A DNA stretch of 64,000 bases from Treponema sp. UBA4377 (lineage in GTDB: Bacteria; Spirochaetota; Spirochaetia; Treponematales; Treponemataceae), in contig DGRX01000026.1 in assembly GCA_002391235.1 (NCBI GenBank), positions 3,145 through 67,144 on the forward strand, in the 5' to 3' direction. Every line of letters begins with the position of its first letter. Position 1 is the stretch's first letter. Of this stretch, positions 38,648-47,775 are shown piece by piece. The position numbers and the translations under genes were made by a program. Below the pieces are notes generated by a model. The model was not told the origin of the DNA, did not search any database, and saw only the letters and a list, made by a program, of their open reading frames with translations.

Positions 38648-41600
38648 TATTCATCTCCCTTGTCAAAGCCGCTAGAGGCCTTGTCAATCAATTCTTGGTC
38701 GCGTTCGGTAAGGGCGATTTGCTTGCCCTTAGCGTCGTAGATCGTAAAGTCAAGAGCCAAGCCGCGCAATTCCTGAACCAATACGTTGAATGATTCCGGA
38801 ACTCCAGCGGGAGTTGAAGGCTCGCCTTTTACAATTGACTCGTAAACTTTTGAGCGGCCGTTCATATCGTCGGATTTGATTGTCATCATTTCCTGCAATG
38901 TGTTGGCGGCGCCATAGGCTTCGAGCGCCCAAACTTCCATTTCTCCAAGGCGCTGGCCGCCGAATTGGGCTTTTCCTCCCAACGGCTGCTGAGTGACCAA
39001 AGAGTAAGGTCCTGTCGAGCGGGCGTGCATCTTGTCGTCAACCAAGTGGTGCAACTTCATGTAGTAGATGACGCCTACAAAAATCGGGTTAACGAAAGGC
39101 TCGCCTGTGCGGCCGTCGCGAACGATTTGCTTACAGTCTTTTGAAAGACCGGCTTCCTCAAGCTTTTTGGCGATTTGCTCCTGGCTGGGCGATTGGAATA
39201 CCGGCGACTCAAAGAACTGGTTGAGGTACTTTCCGGCGATTCCAAGCTCAGATTCCATAATCTGTCCGATGTTCATACGAGAAGGAACGCCCAAGGGGTT
39301 CAAGCAAACGTCAAGCGGAGTTCCGTCCTCCAAGTAGGGCATGTCTTCTTCAGGCAAGATGCGGGAAACAACACCCTTGTTTCCGTGGCGTCCGGCCATC
39401 TTGTCGCCTTCGCGGAGCTTGCGCTTGTTGGCGATCATTACTTTTACAACCTGGTCAACGCCAGGATTCAAGTCGTCGCCTTCGCTGCGCTTGAGGCGCT
39501 GAATGTCGATTACAACGCCTTCAACTCCGTGCGGAACGCGCAATGAAGTGTCGCGAACGTCTTTGGCCTTTTCGCCAAAGATTGAGTTGAGCAATTTAAA
39601 TTCGGGAGTTGTTTCCGCTTCGCTCTTGGGAGTGACTTTGCCGACCAAGATGTCGCCGCTCTTTACTTTGGCGCCGATGCGGATGATTCCTTCCGCGTCA
39701 AGGTTGTCAAGATTCTTCATGGCGGTGTTAGGAATGTCGCGCATGATTTTTTCGGGACCAAGCTTCGTCTCGCGAATCTCAACAGAGAATTCCTTGATAT
39801 GGATGGAAGTGTACATGTCTTCTTTTACAACGCGCTTGCTGATAAGAACGGCGTCCTCATAGTTGTATCCGTTCCACGGAACGAAGCCGACAAGAATGTT
39901 GCGGCCTAGCGCCAACTCGCCGTTGAACGTGGCGGGTCCGTCGGCCAAAACCGAGCCTTCCTGAACCTTTTCGCCAACTTCAACTGTCGGGCGCTGGTGG
40001 TTGCAAGTGTCGTTGTTTGTGCGCTGGTACTTAAGAAGAACGTATTCGTCAAGCTCGCCGCGCTTTCCGCCTTCCGGCTTTACAGTCACGCATTCGCTTG
40101 TAACTTTAACGACTTCGCCGGCGCGCTTGGCCTTAACCAAAACGCCGGAATCGTAGGCGCACTTTCGCTCCATGCCTGTTCCGACGTGCGGCGGCTCAGG
40201 GAACAAAAGCGGAACGGCCTGGCGCTGCATGTTGCAGCCCATCAAGGCGCGGTTGGCGTCGTCGTGCTCCAAGAACGGAATGAGCGCGGCGGAAACGGAA
40301 ATAACCTGGCGCGGAGAAACGTCCATGTACTGAACGTCTTTTGGAGCGCGAGTTGTATAGTCGCCTCTGTGGCGGCAAGAAATCATGTCCGTGGCGAAAG
40401 AGCCGTCGGCCTTCATGCCTTCGCTTACCTGGCCGATGTAGTACTTGTCTTCGTCCATGGCGGAAAGGTACTCGATCTTCTTTGTGGCCTTTCCATTCTC
40501 AATCTTGCGGTAGGGAGCCTCAAGGAATCCGTAATCGTTTACGCGCGTGTAAATGGCCAACGAAACGATCAAACCGATGTTCGGTCCTTCCGGAGTCTCA
40601 ATCGGGCACATGCGGCCGTAGTGTGAGTAGTGGACGTCGCGAACCTCAAAGCCTGCTCTGTCGCGCGAAAGGCCGCCCGGTCCCAAAGCGTTCAAGCGGC
40701 GCTTGTGGGTAAGCTCGGCGAGCGGGTTGATCTGGTCCATGAATTGAGAAAGCTGTGACGAGCCAAAGAACTCTTTGATAGCCGCGCTGATTGGTTTTGA
40801 AGAAATCAAGTCAGAGGGTTTGAGAGTTTCGAATTCCTTGCTCTGCATTCTATCCTTGGCGATGCGGTCCATTCTCGCAAAAGCCGTCTTGATGCTGTTT
40901 GTCAGCAATTCGCCGACGGAACGGATGCGGCGGGCGCCCAAGTGGTCGATGTCGTCTTTGGTTTCCTCGCCGATGTAAACTTTGATCAAGTACTTCATCG
41001 TGTTGGTGATGTCTTGCTTTTCCAAAGTGTGCGTTTCCAACGGAGGATTGTAGTCAAACTTTTTGTTGAGCTTGTAGCGTCCGACGCGGCCCAAGTCGTA
41101 GCGGCGGTCAGAGAAGAACATTGACTCCAAGTCCTTTTCCGCGTTTTCAAAAGTGATCGGCTCGCCGGGCAAAAGAACGCTGTAAACGGCGCTCAAAGCC
41201 TCTTCTTTCGTCGGCTCGTCAGACTCATTGCCTTCTTTTACGAACTTAATCTCTTCGCGCTCAAAGCAGTTGATGATGATGTCGCTGGCAAGAGAAAGAT
41301 TCTTTTCTTCCTTGTCGTCGGGATTCTTGCGAGTGTCAAATTTGATGACTTCGATTTCCTTGACGCCGTTGGCGATCAAGTCGTCGATGTCATGCGGATG
41401 CAAACGGGTCGCGGCCTTAAAAAGCTTCTTTTCTTCGCCTGACTCCGAATCCTTTATGTAAATGGCCTTTGAAAGAACTTTGCCGACAATCGCTTCGCGA
41501 GCGCTGTTGCTGTTCTTTACGGCGACTTTTTCCGTCTGGTAGAACACCTTGATGATTTCTTCGCGGCTCTCAAAACCGAGCGCGCGCAAGAAGATTGTTC

Positions 41601-42195
41601 CCAAGATTTTTTTCTTGCGGTCAATCTTCGCGAAAATCAATTCTTTTTTCTGGTCAATTTCAAACTCAAGCCAAGATCCGCGATAAGGAATGATGCGGCT
41701 TCCCCACACGCCCTTGTCATAGTTGAAGATTACATTCGGAGAGCGGTGAATCTGGGATACGACGACGCGCTCGTTTCCGCTAATGATAAAAGTTCCGCGG
41801 TCTGTCATGAGCGGAATGTCGCCCATATATATTTCTCTTTGGAGAATTGCGCCAGTGTCCTTAAAAATAAGGTTGATGACTGCCTTTAAAGGAACCGCGT
41901 AAGTAAGGCCCTTTTGCTTGCATTCCAATTCAGAGCACTTAATTCCCTCAAAGTCAAGCCTGTACTTTTCGTAGTCAAGGGTCATGTCGCCGTTGGGGCT
42001 TTCAATCGGGAATGTTGACGAGAAGGCTTCCTGCAATCCCTGGTTAAGAAGAGGCTTGCCCTCTTCCAAATTTTTTCGCTGAAGGAAGTATTCATACGAC
42101 GCTGTTTGAATCTCGATAAGATTTGGGACATCCATTGAAGACTTGATGTCCTTGCCATAGTACTGACGGTTGATTGTCCGGCTTTTTGCGAACAT
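38647..42195 (-). CDS. rpoB: DNA-directed RNA polymerase subunit beta
   Basis: A 1182-residue beta subunit. The rifampicin pocket reads [20 protein letters not shown] followed by [11 protein letters not shown]; the residue equivalent to E. coli Ser531 is Asn502 (codon at 40690-40692). Asn here is the known spirochaete state linked to natural rifampicin resistance. Other family segments are [13 protein letters not shown] and [15 protein letters not shown]. It is preceded by a 221-bp gap with three hairpins, so its transcription relative to rplL is probably modulated. Confidence 0.98.
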
Positions 42196-42323
42196 TAAGG
42201 TCCCCCGTTGTTTTATAAAAGGTCAGAATCTTTTGCTACAAACAGAAACTCTGTTCAGCACAAAAAAATCCGCCCAAAAAAGACTTAAAAAAAATAATTA
42301 CAAAGAACAAAAAAACGAAAACG

Positions 42324-42342
42324 CTCCCGCAAAACGCGGGAG
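42324..42342 (-). terminator. terminator-like hairpin between rplL and rpoB
   Basis: CTCCCGC-GTTTT-GCGGGAG on the minus strand, followed after a few bases by TTTTCGTTTTTTT. It would reduce read-through into rpoBC. Confidence 0.75.
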
Positions 42343-42353
42343 TTGAAAACTTG

Positions 42354-42392
42354 CGAGAATTTGGAAGACGCGTTGCGGCTTCCAAATTCTCG
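42354..42392 (-). repeat. 14-bp perfect inverted repeat between rplL and rpoB
   Basis: Arms CGAGAATTTGGAAG (42354-42367) and CTTCCAAATTCTCG (42379-42392) around an 11-base loop, with no T-run. A stem of this length is a plausible RNase III processing site, as known between rplL and rpoB in E. coli. Confidence 0.75.
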
Positions 42393-42401
42393 ATATCTAA
42401 A

Positions 42402-42425
42402 AAATAAGGCCTCGCCTTATTTTTT
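42402..42425 (-). terminator. hairpin overlapping the rplL stop codon
   Basis: A/T-flanked stem AAAAATAAGGC / GCCTTATTTTT around a short loop. The rplL TAA lies inside one arm. On the minus strand it ends with six T residues, so it has terminator form. Confidence 0.7.
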
Positions 42426-42800
42426 AGACGCCTTTCCGCCGGCGGCTGTGATGTCGGCAATCCACTTGTCGGCATCGGCCTTGCTCAAGCCCTCTTTGAG
42501 GACCTTCGGGGCGCCTTCAACCAAAGCCTTGGCTTCGCCAAGTCCGAGGTTTGTAAGAGCCTTAACGGCCTTGATAACGCCAATCTTCTTGGCGGCGTCG
42601 AATGAATCCAAGCTAACAGCGAATTCTGTCTGCTCGTCCTCGGCGGCGGCGCCAGCGGCTCCAGCGGCGGGACCGGCGGCTACGGCTACAGCGGCTGTTA
42701 CGCCGAACTTCTCTTCCATAGCCTTTACGAGTTCTGAGGCTTCCAGAACGCTCATTGACGCGATCGCGTCCAAAATCTGATCATTTGTCAAAGCTGCCAT
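42417..42800 (-). CDS. rplL: 50S ribosomal protein L7/L12
   Basis: A 127-residue stalk protein, present in several copies per ribosome, which recruits elongation factors. N-terminal dimerisation helix ([20 protein letters not shown]), Ala/Gly-rich hinge (residues 38-53) and C-terminal factor-binding domain ([20 protein letters not shown]). Its own 161-bp upstream gap with hairpins may help raise its level above L10. Confidence 0.98.
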   Translation of the reverse strand: MAALTNDQILDAIASMSVLEASELVKAMEEKFGVTAAVAVAAGPAAGAAGAAAEDEQTEFAVSLDSFDAAKKIGVIKAVKALTNLGLGEAKALVEGAPKVLKEGLSKADADKWIADITAAGGKASKK

Positions 42801-42961
42801 ATTGTCTTCTCCATAATAGTTAATATTCGCTGCGGAAATCCGCCGCGGCCAAAAGCCCTTCCAAGAAAGGCCCTTGAGCTTTTATCCGCAGACAGTCGAC
42901 AGCTGATGAAGCCTGACTGCGGAATTTTTAAGAAACCGCAAAGAGCGGTTCTAAAAATGCG
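42801..42961 (-). promoter_or_regulatory. structured rplJ-rplL intergenic region
   Basis: 161 bp without a gene. It has a stem with arms TCCGCAG-A-CAG and CTG-A-CTGCGGA (42885-42923) and, nearer rplJ, AACCGC / GCGGTT (42934-42950), followed on the minus strand by TTCTTAAAAATT. The second resembles a weak attenuator. No clear promoter was found. Confidence 0.5.
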
Positions 42962-43555
42962 TTAGTTTGCCGCGGGAGCTTCGGCCGCGGGAGCTGCGGG
43001 AGCTGCGGGAGCCTCAGCGGCAGGAGCGGGCGCGGCCGCGGGGGCGTCGCCTTCCTTGGATTTTTTGTCAACATAAGCCTGCAATGTGGCGGCGAGCTTT
43101 TGGGCAGGGCCGTTGATGGCAGACATAAGCATTGCGATAAGCTGCTTTTTGCCGGGAACCTTTGAGTAGGCCTCGATCTTGGCAACATCGTAAATCTCTT
43201 TGTTGACCAAAGCGCCCTTTACCTTAAGAGCGGGGGCTTCTTTAGCGAAGTCGAACAAAACCTTGGCTGTCTCGTTTGAGTCCTCTTTGGCCATGGCGAT
43301 AGCCGTGGGGCCTGTAAGGTATTCGGCAACGTCCTTAATGTCCATGCCTTCAAACGCGATGCGGGCAAAGTTGTTCTTGATGACCTTAATCGCGGAATTC
43401 TTTTCGCGAAGCTTTCCGCGCAAGGCTGTGATTTGCTCAACAGTCAAGCCGCGATAATCCGCGAAAATAAAGTCGTTGTATTCGCCGAGAGTTTTCTTGG
43501 CGGCTTCGATAGCGGCTGTTTTGGCCGGCTGAATTGTCTTTGAACGAACTGCCAT
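42962..43555 (-). CDS. rplJ: 50S ribosomal protein L10
   Basis: A 197-residue L10, the base of the L7/L12 stalk. The N-terminal rRNA-binding domain is NDFIFADYRGLTVEQITALR and the stalk-binding helix follows near residue 150. Residues 168-197 are an Ala/Pro/Glu repeat tail, unusual for L10. Translation begins 3 bp after rplA. Confidence 0.97.
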   Translation of the reverse strand: MAVRSKTIQPAKTAAIEAAKKTLGEYNDFIFADYRGLTVEQITALRGKLREKNSAIKVIKNNFARIAFEGMDIKDVAEYLTGPTAIAMAKEDSNETAKVLFDFAKEAPALKVKGALVNKEIYDVAKIEAYSKVPGKKQLIAMLMSAINGPAQKLAATLQAYVDKKSKEGDAPAAAPAPAAEAPAAPAAPAAEAPAAN

Positions 43556-43558
43556 TTT

Positions 43559-44239
43559 TTACTCCTCGTCCTTGTGGTTGATCCAAACGCCGGGGCCCAT
43601 GGAAGAGCTGATTGAAATAGTGCGGATGTAGTCGGCAGAAGCGTCTGACGGCTTTTTGCGCTCGATTTCAGAAATCAACGCGTCGATGTTCTGGGCAATC
43701 TTTTCAGCGTCCATAGAAACCTTGCCTACGGCAATGTGAACAATGCCTGTTTTGTCGGCGCGGTATTCCGTGCGACCCTTCTTAAGCTCGCCGATGGCGG
43801 CTGTGATGTCGTTTGTAACGGTTCCAGTCTTGGGGTTGGGCATCAAGCCTTTGCGGCCCAAAACCATACCCAAGCGGCCAACGTCTTTCATCATGTCGGG
43901 AGTGGCGACGGCGATGTCAAAGTCAAGCCAGCCGCCCTTTACCTTGTCGATGTACTCAGTTGAACCGGCGAAAGCGGCTCCAGCGTCCAAGGCTTCCTGA
44001 ACGCGGTCTTCCTTACAGAATACCAAAACCTTCTTTTCGCCCTTAAACTGGTTGGGGAACACCAATGTGTCGCGGACAGTGGCGTTCTTGCCCAACTTAA
44101 GGTTTACGTGGGCTTCCACTGTTTCGTCGAACTTGGCGAACTTCATGTCCTGAACCATTTTAACGGCTGTCGGAACGTCGTATTTTTTTGTAAGATCGTA
44201 TTTGGCCGCGGCCGCGCGGTAATTCTTTCCGTGTTTCAT
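43559..44239 (-). CDS. rplA: 50S ribosomal protein L1
   Basis: A 226-residue L1 of the mobile stalk that escorts tRNA from the E site. KFDETVEAHVNLKLGKNATV and GRLGMVLGRKGLMPNPKTGT are family signatures. L1 also represses its own operon in many bacteria by binding the rplK leader. It begins directly at the rplK stop. Confidence 0.98.
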   Translation of the reverse strand: MKHGKNYRAAAAKYDLTKKYDVPTAVKMVQDMKFAKFDETVEAHVNLKLGKNATVRDTLVFPNQFKGEKKVLVFCKEDRVQEALDAGAAFAGSTEYIDKVKGGWLDFDIAVATPDMMKDVGRLGMVLGRKGLMPNPKTGTVTNDITAAIGELKKGRTEYRADKTGIVHIAVGKVSMDAEKIAQNIDALISEIERKKPSDASADYIRTISISSSMGPGVWINHKDEE

Positions 44240-44671
44240 TTAGGCCTCCACCTCGACGCCCATGCTGCGAGCGGTTCCGGCTACGATTTTCTTCGCGGCC
44301 TCAAGGTCGTTCGCGTTGATGTCGGGCATCTTTGTCTTTGCGATTTCTTCAAGCTGCGCCTTGGTAAGCTTTCCTACCTTGTCGCGGAGCGGATTCGCGG
44401 AACCCTTTTCCAACTTGAGGGCCTTCTTGATAAGAACGGCGGCTGGAGGGGTTTTAAGGATGAATGTGTAAGACTTGTCTTTGTAAACAGTAAGAACGAC
44501 CGGGATGATAAGTCCCTTTTCCATTTTCTTGGTTCTGTCGTTGAATTCCTGTACAAATTTTGGAGCGCTTACACCATGAGGGCCCAATGCGGGTCCAATC
44601 GGCGGGGCCGGTGTCGCAGCGCCAGCGGGGCACTGAAGTTTGATGACAGCGGTTACTTCTTTCTTTGCCAT
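44240..44671 (-). CDS. rplK: 50S ribosomal protein L11
   Basis: A 143-residue L11 of the GTPase-associated centre. [20 protein letters not shown], then [18 protein letters not shown] and [11 protein letters not shown] at the end. AGGAG precedes the ATG. The upstream leader holds nested hairpins. Confidence 0.98.
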   Translation of the reverse strand: MAKKEVTAVIKLQCPAGAATPAPPIGPALGPHGVSAPKFVQEFNDRTKKMEKGLIIPVVLTVYKDKSYTFILKTPPAAVLIKKALKLEKGSANPLRDKVGKLTKAQLEEIAKTKMPDINANDLEAAKKIVAGTARSMGVEVEA

Positions 44672-44699
44672 TTTGTGTATCTCCTAAATTGGTATTAGC

Positions 44700-44782
44700 G
44701 GAACGTAGAAGTCCAACGGACGAGCGTTCCTCCCAAAAACGGCTGTTTAAGCGGAAAACCGGAAATAGCGGCCGGATTTTCC
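44700..44782 (-). promoter_or_regulatory. structured nusG-rplK leader
   Basis: Two stems lie in the 128-bp gap. One is at 44753-44782 (GGAAAATCCGG with CCGGTTTTCC). The other is nested at 44700-44730 (GGAACG / CGTTCC around GTCC / GGAC), just before the rplK ribosome site. Candidate L1-binding operator, by analogy with the L11 operon of other bacteria. Confidence 0.5.
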
Positions 44783-44799
44783 ACGGGCTTTTTTAAGCC

Positions 44800-45360
44800 C
44801 TAAATCGCCTTCTCCACCTGAGTCATGCTAAGCTCAACAGGAGTGGCGCGGCCAAAGATTTGGACATTGACCGTAAGCTTTTCTTTTTCGTCGTCAATCG
44901 CGTCGATAGATCCGCTAAAATCCTTAAAGGGACCGTCGATAATCTTGACCGTGTCGCCAATGGCGTAGGTCTGCTTAATGCGAGCGGGCCTTTCGCCCTT
45001 AATCTCGCCGGAACGCATCAAGATATTCTTGGCTTCGTCGATTGAAATCGGGCGCGGACGCTCGTTGGGAGCTGTTCCAACAAAGCCTGAAACGCCTTGA
45101 ATATGACGAATTTTATTGCAAGTTTCTTTCCAACCCAAATCGGGCAAATCGAGCTCGGCCATGATGTAGCCGGGGAGAATCTTGTTTTTGCGGGACTTTT
45201 TCTTTCCGTCCTTAATCTCAACAAGCTCTTCCTCGGGAACTTTTATGCTTTTTACAATGTCTGAACTAAGCTCGCCGGCCTCCAGCTTTTGCTGGATTAC
45301 GCGGCTCACCTTGCCTTCATAACCTGTGTAGGTTTGAACAATGTACCACTCGTTTGCCAT
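44800..45360 (-). CDS. nusG: transcription antitermination factor NusG
   Basis: A 186-residue NusG that links RNA polymerase to the ribosome or Rho. NGN domain (EWYIVQTYTGYEGKVSRVIQ) and C-terminal KOW domain (AIGDTVKIIDGPFKDFSGSI). It follows secE by 9 bp. Confidence 0.97.
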   Translation of the reverse strand: MANEWYIVQTYTGYEGKVSRVIQQKLEAGELSSDIVKSIKVPEEELVEIKDGKKKSRKNKILPGYIMAELDLPDLGWKETCNKIRHIQGVSGFVGTAPNERPRPISIDEAKNILMRSGEIKGERPARIKQTYAIGDTVKIIDGPFKDFSGSIDAIDDEKEKLTVNVQIFGRATPVELSMTQVEKAI

Positions 45361-45369
45361 TTTTGGTCC

Positions 45370-45552
45370 TTATTTCATCAAGAGGCGGAAAAGCGCGGTA
45401 AATCCTAAATCAAGCGCTCCAAGAACAACAGAAACAATAATGGTAGAAACAACAACTACCCTAACGCTTGACCAAACCTGCTCTTTTGACGGCCAAACTA
45501 CAAGCTTGAGTTCGTGGACGCAATCTTTAAAGAAATTAGAAACTTTTGCCAT
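45370..45552 (-). CDS. secE: preprotein translocase subunit SecE
   Basis: A 60-residue SecE with an amphipathic N-terminal segment (FFKDCVHELKLVVWPSKEQV, the conserved VVWPSK motif) and one transmembrane helix. It clamps SecY in the membrane. The position before nusG is near universal. Confidence 0.95.
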   Translation of the reverse strand: MAKVSNFFKDCVHELKLVVWPSKEQVWSSVRVVVVSTIIVSVVLGALDLGFTALFRLLMK

Positions 45553-45579
45553 ATCATCCTCAATTACTATACAAAGTCA

Positions 45580-45652
45580 CAGGGCGGGCAGGACTTGAAC
45601 CCGCGACAGCCGGTTTTGGAGACCGGTGCTCTACCAACTGAACTACCGCCCT
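45580..45652 (-). tRNA. trnW: tRNA-Trp (anticodon CCA)
   Basis: A 73-nt cloverleaf. The acceptor stem AGGGCGG pairs with CCGCCCT, the D arm has AGTTGGTA, the anticodon loop is CTCCAAA, and the T loop is TTCAAGT. The discriminator is G. The 3' CCA is not encoded. Confidence 0.97.
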
Positions 45653-45743
45653 AAATATATTCGGATTTCGAGACCTCAAAAGGCCCCAAAGTCCGCGAGC
45701 TTTGCAAAGCAAAACTCGTTAAAAATCAAATAAAAACGAAATT

Positions 45744-45920
45744 TTATTTGATTTTTGTTTCTTTGTGCAAGGTGTGCTTGCGCTCAAAAGGACAGTACTT
45801 CTTAAGCTCAAGCTTTCCCTGGATGTTCTTGCGGTTCTTTGAAGTTGTGTAATTCTTGCGCTTGCACTCTGAGCACTGCAAGGCGATGAGTTCTACCGCT
45901 CCCTTTTTCTTGCTTCCCAT
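45744..45920 (-). CDS. rpmG: 50S ribosomal protein L33
   Basis: A 58-residue L33 ([20 protein letters not shown], then [18 protein letters not shown]). Zinc-type L33 has two CxxC pairs; here the first pair is intact (Cys16, Cys19) but the second reads Cys-Pro-Phe-Glu, so the fourth cysteine is lost. It lies between tRNA-Thr and tRNA-Trp, with an AGGAG ribosome site. Confidence 0.95.
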   Translation of the reverse strand: MGSKKKGAVELIALQCSECKRKNYTTSKNRKNIQGKLELKKYCPFERKHTLHKETKIK

Positions 45921-45948
45921 ATATTTCTCCTATACTAAAGTCTGTGAC

Positions 45949-46021
45949 AGCCCCCGTGCGGGATCGAACCGCAGACCTCAGCCTTACCATGGCTGCGCTC
46001 TACCGGCTGAGCTACAAGGGC
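45949..46021 (-). tRNA. trnT: tRNA-Thr (anticodon GGT)
   Basis: A 73-nt cloverleaf. The acceptor GCCCTTG pairs with CGGGGGC, the anticodon stem CAGCC / GGCTG surrounds loop ATGGTAA, and the T loop is TTCGATC. The discriminator is T and CCA is not encoded. It is the first gene after the promoter of this cluster. Confidence 0.97.
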
Positions 46022-46045
46022 AGTTATCGCAATGATAGTTTAGTG

Positions 46046-46074
46046 AGTTTATTGAAATTTTGAAATTGTGTCAA
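46046..46074 (-). promoter_or_regulatory. promoter of the tRNA-Thr-rpmG-secE-nusG-rpl-rpo cluster
   Basis: Minus strand: consensus -35 TTGACA (46069-46074), 17-base spacer, -10 TAAACT (46046-46051), about 24 bp before the tRNA. Confidence 0.8.
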
Positions 46075-46214
46075 GGGAATTCGAGGGATTTTTTTTACGA
46101 TTTTTCGGCTTTTTTAAAGAAGAGCAAGCCCGCGGCGGGTTCCGGACGTGTTTGAGCGCGAGGCGGCAAAAGCGCGCGGCGCCAAAAGAGAGGCGGCGTG
46201 ATAATGAACTATGA

Positions 46215-46331
46215 CAGCGTCACCAGCGTAAAGCGCTCCAACTGCTGAACGCGGCGCAAAAGCTATTGGAATACAAAAAGGCTTCCGGCGAATTAATCTC
46301 GTTGGACACAACTTCCGCCTTTAGCAGATAA
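46215..46331 (+). pseudogene. possible remnant of a coding gene
   Basis: In the 372-bp gap 46022-46393, apart from the two promoters, this 38-codon stretch (ALQLLNAAQKLLEYKKASG, then ELISLDTTSAF) has protein-like character but no start codon and a stop just upstream. It faintly recalls the C-terminal end of MnmE (TrmE), which closes with Glu-Leu-x-Ala-x-Asp-Leu. The match is weak. It may also be chance. Nothing else recognisable is in the gap. Confidence 0.22.
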
Positions 46332-46343
46332 TTTTTGTTATTA

Positions 46344-46372
46344 TTGCGCAAAATCGCGATTCTTGTTATTAT
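46344..46372 (+). promoter_or_regulatory. promoter of the GGDEF gene
   Basis: Plus strand: -35 TTGCGC (46344-46349), 17-base spacer, -10 TATTAT (46367-46372), 21 bp before the ATG. Confidence 0.55.
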
Positions 46373-46393
46373 AGAAGAAAGGCAAGCCAAGAA

Positions 46394-47746
46394 ATGAAAG
46401 TGAATCTAAAAAAAATCAGCTTCCTTTTTCTCGCTTTGATTCTAGCCCTGAGCGCCGTTCTAATCGTCAGCGTAATAAAGGTTCCGCTCCTATTCCAAAA
46501 TTTTGCCAAAAACACGATGCAGTCGCAAAAAATCGCCCAGGCCGCGGTGAGCTTGCAGGAAGCCTCGGACTATTTGACCAACGAATCCAGGCTTTTTACC
46601 ATCACAGGCGACTGGAGCCATCTTGAGAATTATTTTGTCGAAATAGACGAAACAAAAAGGCGCGAAAAAGCCCTTGAAGAAATCAAGGCCGCAGGAGCGA
46701 TAGAAAAATCCGCCAGCTACCTTGAACAAGCGATGAACGAGTCTAAAAAGCTTGAAGAGCTTGAATACAAGGCGATGAAACTTGTCATCCTTGCAAAGGG
46801 CTACGACAAAACCCCTTCATACAAGGTTCCGGCCGCGGTGGAAAACGCCCAGCTTTCCGACCAAGAAAAGGCCCTAGACTTTAACACAAAAATGGCGACC
46901 GCTTGGCTCATTTTGTTTTCGGACAAATACTTTTCGATGAAAAACGCCATTTCAAACTACAGGGCCAACGCGGTTGAAGAAATCTTTAACCACGCCAGCG
47001 TGCTTAACAGGAACAACGCCGAAAACCTTGAGGCGACCCTTACCAGAACTTTTTTCGAAATAATTTTAATCGTTGTCTTTTCTTTGGCCTTTTTCCTAAT
47101 CATAATATTCTTTGTTATAAAATCGCTTTACGGCTTTATCGACAACATCAAAAACAAGCAAAAGCTGCAAGCGACTCGAACAACCGAATTGGAGCTGTTA
47201 AGGGAAACTTACAACGAAATGTTCGAGATCGCGACGAAAAACGAAAACTATTTGCGCCGACAAGCGGAACACGATGAATTGACCGGCCTTATAAACAGAA
47301 CAGCGTTCAAGGCGATTCTAAAGGCGCTTAAAGAATCCAACGAAAGCGTGGCTTTTATCATGCTTGACGTTGACAAATTTAAAGAAATAAACGACGAGTA
47401 CGGCCACACTGTCGGCGACAAAGTACTGAAGACTGTGGCTCAAATTTTGGAATCAAGCTTCCGCTCAACTGATTACGCAGCCCGCCTTGGCGGAGACGAA
47501 TTTGCCGTAGTGCTTTCAAAGTGCGACGACAACTTGCAAAAAACAAAGCGCGTGATTTCCGCAAAAATAGAAACGCTATTTAAAAAGCTTGAAGAAAAAT
47601 GCCAGAACGACATTCCGCGCACAACTCTTAGCTGCGGAATCGCAATCAGCAAAAGCGGCTGGAACGAAAGCCTAATCGAAAAGGCAGACGCAGCCCTTTA
47701 CGAAATCAAGCGCGCCGGCCGCAACGGCTACAAGTTTGCGGAATAA
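46394..47746 (+). CDS. membrane-bound diguanylate cyclase (GGDEF)
   Basis: A 450-residue protein. A transmembrane helix at about residues 8-30, a helical periplasmic sensor of about 185 residues, a second helix near 217-242, then a GGDEF domain from about 290 (AEHDELTGLINRTAF). The active site GGDEF is at 366-370 and an inhibitory-site RSTD at 357-360, so the enzyme should make cyclic-di-GMP from GTP with product inhibition. The sensor matches no domain I recognise. Convergent with the rsm22-like gene. Confidence 0.9.
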   Translation: MKVNLKKISFLFLALILALSAVLIVSVIKVPLLFQNFAKNTMQSQKIAQAAVSLQEASDYLTNESRLFTITGDWSHLENYFVEIDETKRREKALEEIKAAGAIEKSASYLEQAMNESKKLEELEYKAMKLVILAKGYDKTPSYKVPAAVENAQLSDQEKALDFNTKMATAWLILFSDKYFSMKNAISNYRANAVEEIFNHASVLNRNNAENLEATLTRTFFEIILIVVFSLAFFLIIIFFVIKSLYGFIDNIKNKQKLQATRTTELELLRETYNEMFEIATKNENYLRRQAEHDELTGLINRTAFKAILKALKESNESVAFIMLDVDKFKEINDEYGHTVGDKVLKTVAQILESSFRSTDYAARLGGDEFAVVLSKCDDNLQKTKRVISAKIETLFKKLEEKCQNDIPRTTLSCGIAISKSGWNESLIEKADAALYEIKRAGRNGYKFAE

Positions 47747-47775
47747 AGGACAACGACAATGGCGCAAAACGCGCG

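Noticed and set aside
39997..40626. 209-codon open frame opposite rpoB
   Set aside because: Antisense shadow of a highly conserved gene; no ribosome site or homologous look.
46114..46311. 65-codon minus-strand frame in the gap before the GGDEF gene
   Set aside because: No ribosome site, no family resemblance, and it overlaps the plus-strand remnant.
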